Assembly: GCA_030754715.1 (NCBI GenBank)
Contig: JASLZV010000101.1
Span: 1 to 6,800 of the forward strand
Source of the DNA: Phycisphaerae bacterium
Lineage (GTDB): Bacteria > Planctomycetota > Phycisphaerae > SM23-33
Direction: 5' to 3'
DNA length: 6,800 bases
The position numbers were made by a program, and so were the translations under genes. Positions within the stretch are counted from its first letter, which is position 1; each line of letters starts with the position of its first letter. Under the pieces are notes generated by a model. The model saw only the letters and a program-made list of their open reading frames with translations. It had not been told where the DNA came from and did not search any database. This document shows, piece by piece, positions 1 to 5,464 of the stretch.

Positions 1-3000
1 GCTGGCTGCACCCATCGTTCACATATGGTTTTTCAAGGCCCTACCCAGCCGCCTGGGCACGCTGCTGGCGATGAAGACCTCCGATCTGGAAAAGGTCATC
101 CTTTTCCAGGACCACGTGGTCACCGATCCCGGTCAGACGGCGATGAAGTACCAACAGGTGCTCACTGAGGACGAGTACCGCCAGGCCCGCGAGACGTACG
201 GGCAGGACTTCCAGGCGATGATAGGCGCCGAGGCCGTCAAGGTTTTGCTGCAGAAACTGGAACTGGGCGAACTGGGCATACAACTCCGCCTGGATCTGGA
301 AAAGACCAAATCCAAGCAGAAGATCAAGGACATCTCCAAGCGGCTGAAACTTGTGGAGAGCATTCGCACGTCGGGCAACGACCCCGAATGGGTGGTGATG
401 GACGTGATTCCGGTTATTCCGCCGGACCTGCGCCCTCTGGTTTTGCTGGAAAGCGGCAACTTTGCCACCAGCGACCTGAACGATCTGTACCGGCGCATCA
501 TCAACCGGAACAACCGCCTGAAGAAGCTGATGGACCTCAACGCGCCCGAGGTCATCATTCGCAACGAAAAGCGCATGCTTCAGCAGGCGGTCGACGCGCT
601 GTTCGACAACGGTAGATGTCGTCGGCCGGTGCAGGGCACGGCCAATAGGGCGCTCAAAAGCCTCACCGACATGATCAAGGGCAAACAGGGGCGTTTCCGC
701 GAGAACCTGCTGGGAAAGCGCGTGGACTACTCGGCACGGTCGGTTATCGTGGTCGGTCCGGAACTCGCGTTGAACCAGTGCGGGCTGCCGAAGAAGATCG
801 CCCTGGAACTGTTTCAGCCGTTCATCATCCGTCGGCTCAAGGATCGTGGGCTGGCCGACACGATCAAGAGCGCCAAGCGGATGCTTGAGCGGCGTGAAAG
901 AGAGATCTGGGACATTCTGGAAGAAGTAATTTACCAGCACCCGGTCATGTTGAACCGTGCCCCGACGCTTCACCGGATGGGGATCCAGGCCTTCGAGTCG
1001 GTGCTGGTGGAAGGCAACGCGATCAAGATCCACCCGCTGGTGTGCAAGGGATTCAACGCCGACTTCGACGGAGACCAGATGGCCGTGCACCTGCCGCTTT
1101 CGGTGGAGGCCCAGACCGAGACGCACGTGCTGATGCTGGCGGCGAACAACATTTTCTCGCCGGCCAACGGTTCGCCGATTGTCTCGCCCATGCAGGACAT
1201 CGTTCTGGGCGTGTACTACCTTACCTGCGACTACGGCGCCGAGTTCGTCCAAGACCATGTCCGGACGATGCGGCAAAGCGACGAACAACATTATCCGGTC
1301 TTTCCCGATGCCGACCAGGCGATCACGGCCTACAAGCTGGGGCGCATCGGCATGCACGCCAACATCCTTCTGCGGGTGCCCCAGGACACGGTAGTCATCG
1401 AGGAAGGTCGCCAGTACACCTGTCGGGATGGCAAGATAATCACGTCGGCCGGGCGATGCGTCTTCAACGACATTCTGCCGAAAGGAATGAGTTTTTACAA
1501 TTACCCGCTGGGCCAGAGGGGCACCAGCCGCGTCATCCGCGACTGCTACGAGAGGCTGGGGCGGAGCGACACGATCGATCTGCTGGATGGAGTGAAGGCT
1601 CTTGGCTTTACGTACTCCACGGTAGCCGGTGCGTCGTTTGGGATCACCGACGCGAGGATTCCCGTCGATAAGGCCGACATCATCGCCGAGGCGCAGCAGC
1701 GGGTTGATCAGATCGAGAAAGACTACAGCAACGACGCCATCACGGACAGCGAGCGGTACAACCAGGTTGTTGACGTGTGGATTCACGTCCGCGAGGAAGT
1801 CACCAAGAGCATGATGACTTCGCTGAAGACGGACCGACGCGACTACGATCCGAACTACATCAACCCGGTGTACATGATGCTGGAGTCCAACGCCCGAGGT
1901 AATGTGGACCAGATCAGGCAGTTGGCCGGCATGCGCGGGTTGATGAGCAAGCCTTCCGGCGAGATTATCGAGACACCCATTCGTGCTAATTTCCGCGAGG
2001 GATTGACCGTGCTGGAGTATTTTTCGTCCACTCACGGAGCCCGCAAGGGCCTGGCGGACACCGCGTTGAAGACGGCCGACTCGGGCTACCTGACGCGCAA
2101 ACTCGCGGACGTGGCCCAGAACGTGATTGTGACCTCGTTGGACTGCGGCACGCTCAAAGGCGTCACCAAATCAGCGGTGTACAAAGGCGAGCAGATTGAC
2201 GTACCGCTGTCCGAAGTGATTGTCGGTCGGGTGGCGCGCGAGAATATCGTAAATCCGGTTACCGACAAGATCATTGTCAAAGAGAACCAGATCATTACGC
2301 TGAAGATGAGCGACCAGATCGAAGCTATGGGCATGGAGACGATCCGTGTTCGCAGCCCGCTGACCTGCGAGCGCTCTCTGGGCATCTGCGCCCACTGCTA
2401 CGGCGTGGACCTGTCCACCGGCGAACTTGTCGAGGAAGGCAACGCCGTGGGGATTATTGCGGCGCAGTCCATCGGCGAGCCGGGAACACAATTGACGATG
2501 CGCACGTTCCACACAGGCGGCGTGGCTACCCGCTCCGTGGTCGAAAATGAGACCCGTGCCGCCATCGGCGGAACCGTGCAGTACTCGAAGCTCAACGTGG
2601 TTGAGGTGGATTCCAGCAAGGGTCGGGACAGGATCGTCCTGAAACGCAACGGGGAGATTAGCATCGTCGATGAAAAGGACCGGGAACTGGACAAGTACAA
2701 GGTGCCCTACGGCGCCCACGTAGTGGTGGAAGAGGGGCAAAAGGTCAAGTCCGGAAAGCGCCTTGTCTGGTGGGACCCCCACCTTGTTCCTATCCTGGCT
2801 GAAGCCAAGGGCGTGGTGCGCTTCCAGGATGTCGAAGAGGGCGAGACGGTGCGGATTGAAGCGGAAAAGACCAAGGCCGCAGTGCGCCATTACGTGGTGG
2901 TCGAGCACAAGGGCGAGATGCACCCGCGAATCGTCATCGAGGACAAGAGCGGCAAGATACTCGACTTCCACTATCTACCGGCCAAGGCGCGCATCGAGGT

Positions 3001-4012
3001 GCAAGAAGGCCATCGCGTCGCGCCGGGCGAACTGTTGGCTCGCCAGCCGCGAGAGATCAAGGGGACCCAGGACATCACCGCAGGCCTGCCGCGTGTGACG
3101 GAAGTGTTCGAGGCCCGCAATCCCAAGGAACCGGCGGCGATGGCTGAGATTTCCGGCCGCGTCGAACTGCGCACCGATAAGCGCCGCGGCAAGATGACTG
3201 TCACCATCCACAGCGAATCGGGGATGGATCGCGAGCACCACGTACCACACGACCGGCATCTGCTGGTCCACACCGGCGATTACGTGGAGGCGGGCGACCC
3301 GCTGACCGAAGGGCCGCTAGTCCTGCAGGATATCCTCGATATTCGCGGTGAAGAGACCCTCCAGCAGTACCTCCTCGGGGAGGTCCAGAGCGTGTACCGG
3401 GCTGCCGGGCAAAGCATCAACGACAAGCACATTGAGGTCATCTTGTCGCAAATGCTCCGCAAGGTCATTGTGGAATCCGTCGGCGATACGAGTCTTCTGC
3501 CCGGAGATGTTATTGACAAATTCCGCTTCATGGATGAGAATAAACGGCTTGCCGGATCGCTGAAGATCGTGGAACCTGGGGGAACTTCCCTGGCAAAAGG
3601 TGAAGTGGTTTCCAAGGACAAGATCGAGCAGGCGAATCTGGACGCCGAAAGCGACGGGCACGAACCGGCCAAGACCAAGAGGCCGCGCCCGGCGACGGCT
3701 AAGACGTTGTTGCTGGGTATCACCAAGGCTTCATTGCAGTCGAACAGTTTTCTCTCGGCGGCTAGTTTCCAGGAAAGCACCAAGGTGTTTACCGAGGTGG
3801 CGCTGGCCGGCAAGGTGGACGAACTTGTGGGGCTGAAAGAGAACGTGATACTTGGGCGTCTGATTCCCGCCGGGACGAGCTTCAAGCCATACCTGGACAT
3901 GCGGATCAAGCGGAGCGAGCCCGAAGGCCAAGAGGCGCCTGATGGGGGTGAGGAATTGACCGCTGCCCAGATTACCGCGGCGGTCCAGCAGGCGCTGACA
4001 GGGAGCAAGTGA
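1..4012 (+). CDS. rpoC: RNA polymerase subunit beta' (RpoC), 5'-truncated by window edge
   Basis: RpoC is the catalytic beta' subunit of RNA polymerase. The first whole codon is at base 2, and 1336 residues are visible before TGA 4010-4012. The opening [17 protein letters not shown] aligns with E. coli RpoC near residue 108, so about 105 residues, including the first zinc ribbon, lie upstream. The ATG at 71 is internal. In order: NRNNRLKKL and [45 protein letters not shown], whose Mg-binding aspartates are at 1061, 1067 and 1073; the bridge helix with [20 protein letters not shown] (about 2006-2120); the second zinc site, with Cys codons at 2144, 2366, 2387 and 2396; and the trigger loop [11 protein letters not shown] (2489-2521). 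An insertion of about 180 residues, the size of E. coli SI3, precedes DITAGLPR (3071). The C-terminal LLGITKAS starts at 3710. A linker before it is longer than in E. coli. No frameshift is seen. Confidence 0.99.
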   Translation, partial: LAAPIVHIWFFKALPSRLGTLLAMKTSDLEKVILFQDHVVTDPGQTAMKYQQVLTEDEYRQARETYGQDFQAMIGAEAVKVLLQKLELGELGIQLRLDLEKTKSKQKIKDISKRLKLVESIRTSGNDPEWVVMDVIPVIPPDLRPLVLLESGNFATSDLNDLYRRIINRNNRLKKLMDLNAPEVIIRNEKRMLQQAVDALFDNGRCRRPVQGTANRALKSLTDMIKGKQGRFRENLLGKRVDYSARSVIVVGPELALNQCGLPKKIALELFQPFIIRRLKDRGLADTIKSAKRMLERREREIWDILEEVIYQHPVMLNRAPTLHRMGIQAFESVLVEGNAIKIHPLVCKGFNADFDGDQMAVHLPLSVEAQTETHVLMLAANNIFSPANGSPIVSPMQDIVLGVYYLTCDYGAEFVQDHVRTMRQSDEQHYPVFPDADQAITAYKLGRIGMHANILLRVPQDTVVIEEGRQYTCRDGKIITSAGRCVFNDILPKGMSFYNYPLGQRGTSRVIRDCYERLGRSDTIDLLDGVKALGFTYSTVAGASFGITDARIPVDKADIIAEAQQRVDQIEKDYSNDAITDSERYNQVVDVWIHVREEVTKSMMTSLKTDRRDYDPNYINPVYMMLESNARGNVDQIRQLAGMRGLMSKPSGEIIETPIRANFREGLTVLEYFSSTHGARKGLADTALKTADSGYLTRKLADVAQNVIVTSLDCGTLKGVTKSAVYKGEQIDVPLSEVIVGRVARENIVNPVTDKIIVKENQIITLKMSDQIEAMGMETIRVRSPLTCERSLGICAHCYGVDLSTGELVEEGNAVGIIAAQSIGEPGTQLTMRTFHTGGVATRSVVENETRAAIGGTVQYSKLNVVEVDSSKGRDRIVLKRNGEISIVDEKDRELDKYKVPYGAHVVVEEGQKVKSGKRLVWWDPHLVPILAEAKGVVRFQDVEEGETVRIEAEKTKAAVRHYVVVEHKGEMHPRIVIEDKSGKILDFHYLPAKARIEVQEGHRVAPGELLARQPREIKGTQDITAGLPRVTEVFEARNPKEPAAMAEISGRVELRTDKRRGKMTVTIHSESGMDREHHVPHDRHLLVHTGDYVEAGDPLTEGPLVLQDILDIRGEETLQQYLLGEVQSVYRAAGQSINDKHIEVILSQMLRKVIVESVGDTSLLPGDVIDKFRFMDENKRLAGSLKIVEPGGTSLAKGEVVSKDKIEQANLDAESDGHEPAKTKRPRPATAKTLLLGITKASLQSNSFLSAASFQESTKVFTEVALAGKVDELVGLKENVILGRLIPAGTSFKPYLDMRIKRSEPEGQEAPDGGEELTAAQITAAVQQALTGSK

Positions 4013-4037
4013 GCGACAGGAAACCGTATGGGCGACA

Positions 4038-4042
4038 GAGGA
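4038..4042 (+). promoter_or_regulatory. Shine-Dalgarno of rpsL
   Basis: GAGGA lies six bases before the rpsL ATG at 4049, in the 36-base rpoC-rpsL spacer. It is the clearest ribosome binding site in the window and fixes the rpsL start. No promoter or terminator is evident in this spacer, which fits read-through from rpoC. Confidence 0.75.
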
Positions 4043-4048
4043 AATTAG

Positions 4049-4417
4049 ATGCCGACGATAAACCAATTGATTCGCAAGCCGCGAAGGTCGCAGCAGGCCA
4101 AGAGAAAGAACGTGCTGGAGGTGAGCCCGCAAAAGCGAGGGGTGTGTCTGCTGGTGAAAACCGTCACGCCGAAGAAGCCGAACTCTGCGCTGCGCAAAGT
4201 AGCCAGGGTGAGGCTGAGCAACGGTAAAGAAGTAACGGCCTACATTCCCGGTATTGATCACAACCTGCAGGAGCACAGCATTGTGCTGGTGCGCGGCGGG
4301 CGTGTGCGAGACTTGCCCGGTGTACGGTATCACATCGTGCGCGGTACGCTGGATTGTCTGGGTGTTGAGGGTAGGAAGCAGAGCCGCAGCAAATACGGGG
4401 CCAAGAGGCCCAAGTAG
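4049..4417 (+). CDS. rpsL: 30S ribosomal protein S12
   Basis: S12 sits at the decoding centre of the small ribosomal subunit and influences accuracy and tRNA selection. The 122-residue product is two shorter than E. coli S12 (124) and aligns end to end: the N-terminal tail [13 protein letters not shown], the decoding loop [11 protein letters not shown] (Lys42 here equals E. coli Lys43 counting Met), GHNLQEHS-like [20 protein letters not shown], and a basic end [11 protein letters not shown]. Asp88, equivalent to the residue methylthiolated by RimO in E. coli, is kept. The residue before it is Arg87 where E. coli has Lys88, a position tied to streptomycin sensitivity. The ATG is supported by GAGGA at 4038-4042 and by the N-terminal alignment. 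The gene starts 36 bases after rpoC and ends 22 bases before rpsG, so cotranscription with both is likely. Confidence 0.99.
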   Translation: MPTINQLIRKPRRSQQAKRKNVLEVSPQKRGVCLLVKTVTPKKPNSALRKVARVRLSNGKEVTAYIPGIDHNLQEHSIVLVRGGRVRDLPGVRYHIVRGTLDCLGVEGRKQSRSKYGAKRPK

Positions 4418-4439
4418 GACGAAGGACTGGAATCGCGCT

Positions 4440-4916
4440 ATGGGACGTAAGAAGTTCACGGCATCGGCGGAGCAGTTGGTCCCTGACCCACGCTACAACA
4501 GCAAGCTGGTCAGCAAGTTCATCAACTGCTTCATGTGGGACGGCAAGAAGTCAATTATTCAGGGTGTCTTCTATGATGCGATGGACGCCATCGAAAAGAA
4601 GATTACCGATGCCTCACCGCTGGAGGTGTTCCAGAAGGCGATTGAGAACGTCAAGCCGATGATCGAGGTTCGCTCCAAGCGGGTGGGCGGATCGAACTAC
4701 CAGGTTCCCATGCCGGTCAACAGGAAGCGCCAACTGTCGCTGGCGATTCGCTGGCTGCGCGATGCGGTCCGCAAAGGCAAGGGGCAGGCCACCAGCGTGC
4801 GACTGGCCAAGGAGCTGATGGATGCCTATCACGGTGAAGGGGCTGCGATGACCACGCGGGAGAACGTGCATCGAATGGCCGATGCCAATAAGGCCTTCGC
4901 GCACTTCGCATGGTAA
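4440..4916 (+). CDS. rpsG: 30S ribosomal protein S7
   Basis: S7 is the primary 16S rRNA-binding protein that nucleates assembly of the 30S head, next to the E site. The product is 158 residues, a normal size (bacterial S7 is usually about 156). Recognisable blocks are [76 protein letters not shown] and the end [17 protein letters not shown]. The start ATG is the only usual start codon between the rpsL stop and the conserved region; AAGGA at 4422-4426 is 13 bases upstream, a longer spacing than ideal. The N-terminus [12 protein letters not shown] differs from the proteobacterial MPRRRVIGQR type and resembles planctomycete S7 (from memory). The 22-base rpsL-rpsG spacer is too short for the E. 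coli-type S7 repressor-binding structure. Confidence 0.98.
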   Translation: MGRKKFTASAEQLVPDPRYNSKLVSKFINCFMWDGKKSIIQGVFYDAMDAIEKKITDASPLEVFQKAIENVKPMIEVRSKRVGGSNYQVPMPVNRKRQLSLAIRWLRDAVRKGKGQATSVRLAKELMDAYHGEGAAMTTRENVHRMADANKAFAHFAW

Positions 4917-4965
4917 AGTTTGTTCTCTGTATTTTATTTTCGGGTTGCTGTTTGTGATTTTTGTG

Positions 4966-4992
4966 TAGGAGCAATTGCTTCTGGGCCTTTTT
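4966..4992 (+). terminator. Possible weak intrinsic terminator after rpsG
   Basis: TAGGAGC (4966-4972) can pair with GCTTCTG (4977-4983) around an AATT loop, giving seven pairs of which two are G-U. The core AGCAATTGCT (4970-4979) is a perfect palindrome. Four bases later comes TTTTT (4988-4992). The stem is modest and the T-run is offset, so partial termination or mere coincidence are both possible. Confidence 0.25.
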
Positions 4993-5007
4993 GGGCTGAA
5001 AAAGCCC
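4993..5007 (+). repeat. Hairpin GGGCT-GAAAA-AGCCC
   Basis: This is a perfect 5-bp stem with a five-base GAAAA loop. The 5' flank GGGCCTTTTT (4983-4992) can alternatively pair with AAAAAGCCC (4999-5007), with one bulged C, so two forms compete. Confidence 0.6.
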
Positions 5008-5019
5008 CGATATATCGGG
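5006..5019. repeat. Perfect 14-bp palindrome CCCGATATATCGGG
   Basis: The dyad has no spacer, so it is as likely to be a DNA protein-binding site as an RNA hairpin. It shares its first two bases with the preceding hairpin. An outer AGCC (5003-5006) / GGCT (5023-5026) pairing could extend it imperfectly. It is preceded by AAAAA and followed by TTT, a weak bidirectional-terminator-like arrangement. Confidence 0.7.
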
Positions 5020-5040
5020 TTTGGCTGAATCGCCTGGGTG

Positions 5041-5052
5041 GGCCGAACGGCC
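5041..5052. repeat. Inverted repeat GGCCG-AA-CGGCC
   Basis: Five-base perfect arms surround AA. Its right arm overlaps the left arm of the next, longer inverted repeat, so the two hairpins could not form at once. Confidence 0.55.
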
Positions 5053-5067
5053 GGATGTATCCGGCCG
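5048..5067. repeat. Inverted repeat with 9-bp arms CGGCCGGAT / ATCCGGCCG
   Basis: The arms are perfect and separated by only GT. As RNA this would be a very stable stem closed by a short loop; as DNA it is a near-continuous 20-bp dyad. Confidence 0.75.
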
Positions 5068-5078
5068 GGACGAGCCTA

Positions 5079-5096
5079 AACCGGGCGACCCCGGTT
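5079..5096. repeat. Hairpin AACCGGG-CGAC-CCCGGTT (copy A1)
   Basis: A perfect 7-bp stem closes a four-base loop. The arms AACCGG/CCGGTT recur at 5170-5182. It is enclosed by a possible outer pairing of GAGCC (5072-5076) with GGCTC (5113-5117). Confidence 0.75.
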
Positions 5097-5133
5097 CCTT
5101 ATTTGAGGCCGGGGCTCAGGGACGGCAGTGTGG

Positions 5134-5147
5134 CCCGCCGCGGCGGG
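5134..5147. repeat. Perfect palindrome CCCGCCGCGGCGGG (copy B1)
   Basis: This 14-bp dyad extends to 5131-5150 if one G-T pair is allowed. It is followed by TCAGAGC. The arms CCCGCC/GGCGGG and the trailing YCAGAGC recur at 5230-5255. Confidence 0.75.
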
Positions 5148-5169
5148 TCAGAGCCGATTGAGATAGGAC

Positions 5170-5182
5170 AACCGGGCCGGTT
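5170..5182. repeat. Inverted repeat AACCGG-G-CCGGTT (copy A2)
   Basis: It has the same six-base arms as the hairpin at 5079-5096, but one central base in place of six. The stem would have to open to leave a loop of at least three bases in RNA. TT C follows the right arm, which is not enough for a terminator call. Confidence 0.7.
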
Positions 5183-5228
5183 TTCTGCCAAATCGTTCCC
5201 AGCCTGCGGGCCGGGACGCAAGACCGGC

Positions 5229-5249
5229 GCCCGCCACCCCCCGGCGGGC
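5229..5249. repeat. Hairpin GCCCGCC-ACCCCCC-GGCGGGC (copy B2)
   Basis: A perfect 7-bp stem encloses a seven-base C-rich loop. It has the same arms as the palindrome at 5134 and is followed by CAGAGC. The left arm can instead pair with GGG at 5208-5210 as part of a stem built on CCGG 5211-5214 / 5224-5227. Confidence 0.75.
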
Positions 5250-5262
5250 CAGAGCGTTCAAG

Positions 5263-5300
5263 GCGAAACGCGTCGCGACATCGACACATGCGCGTTTCGC
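5263..5300. repeat. Inverted repeat with 10-bp arms GCGAAACGCG / CGCGTTTCGC
   Basis: These are the longest perfect arms in the gap, separated by 18 bases that contain TCGCGA. Wide spacing and long arms suit either a stable RNA stem-loop or a pair of protein half-sites. Confidence 0.8.
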
Positions 5301-5315
5301 GGCGGCCGAGAAAAG

Positions 5316-5348
5316 CCCGCGGGGTTGGTGTTGGGCGGGTCCGAGAGC
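5316..5348. repeat. Diverged hairpin CCCGC...GCGGG with AGAGC tail (copy B3)
   Basis: CCCGC (5316-5320) can pair with GCGGG (5335-5339) across 14 bases. The right side reads GGCGGGTCCGAGAGC, which matches the GGCGGGTCAGAGC tail of copy B1 apart from a different two-base junction. I read it as a degraded third copy, less certain than the first two. Confidence 0.5.
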
Positions 5349-5383
5349 GGCTGCAAGCAAGATGAACCGCGCGAACGGCGTGA

Positions 5384-5402
5384 AGAGAGATTGTTTCTCT
5401 CT
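5384..5402. repeat. Hairpin AGAGAGA-TTGTT-TCTCTCT upstream of fusA
   Basis: A perfect 7-bp stem closes a five-base loop and ends 62 bases before the fusA GTG. Its purine/pyrimidine arms differ in character from the G+C-rich repeats upstream. GTTGCGGC GTTGCTGC, an imperfect tandem octamer, follows at 5403-5418. Confidence 0.7.
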
Positions 5403-5464
5403 GTTGCGGCGTTGCTGCGGTTTGTACCGGTGGCGATTGATTTGATTTTTAGACGGAATTACCT

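Larger units (their letters stand above)
4917..5464. other. Gene-free rpsG-fusA gap rich in inverted repeats
   Basis: This 548-base gap separates two genes that are usually close together in str operons. The first 60 or so bases are A+T-rich. From about 4983 to 5380 the sequence is strongly G+C-rich and carries perfect dyads at 4970, 4993, 5006, 5041, 5048, 5079, 5134, 5170, 5229 and 5263. One more, at 5384, lies just beyond. The last 40 bases before fusA turn A+T-richer again. Open frames crossing it have no ATG with a Shine-Dalgarno, and their products are Arg/Gly/Pro-rich as expected of non-coding G+C-rich DNA. I recognise no tRNA, tmRNA, RNase P RNA, SRP RNA or known riboswitch consensus, and no convincing -35/-10 pair. 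It could be a structured 5' leader for fusA, an insertion of repetitive palindromic DNA, or both. Confidence 0.8.

Noticed and set aside
41..2035. A 664-codon open frame on the - strand opposite rpoC
   Set aside because: It is a mirror of a strongly conserved, G/C-third-position coding strand. Its product has no recognisable domain, and rpoC on the other strand accounts for all the constraint.
2171..2971. A 266-codon - strand frame opposite the 3' half of rpoC
   Set aside because: It is the same antisense shadow effect; no family resemblance and no promoter or ribosome binding site seen.
4009..4227. A 72-codon frame overlapping the rpoC end and rpsL start
   Set aside because: It is out of frame with the unmistakable S12 coding sequence and has no homology of its own.
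5321..5339. G-quadruplex candidate with runs GGGG, GG, GGG, GGG
   Set aside because: One tract is only two G long, so at best a two-tetrad structure. The last G-run is better explained as the right arm of the diverged hairpin.
5079..5348. Regularly spaced repeats resembling a CRISPR array
   Set aside because: The repeated parts are short palindromes with variable loops and unequal linkers, not identical 24-40 base repeats with uniform spacers, and there are no cas genes.
5412..5450. Possible fusA promoter (TTGCTG or TTGTAC with A+T-rich downstream hexamers)
   Set aside because: No -10 element matches the consensus well at a 16-18 base spacing, so I do not call a promoter.
4917..5464. A known RNA gene (tRNA, tmRNA, RNase P RNA, SRP RNA) or known riboswitch in the gap
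   Set aside because: I found no T-arm GGTTCRA motif, CCA-end acceptor, RNase P P4 signature, SRP tetraloop core or familiar riboswitch consensus on either strand. A covariance search would be needed to exclude rarer families.
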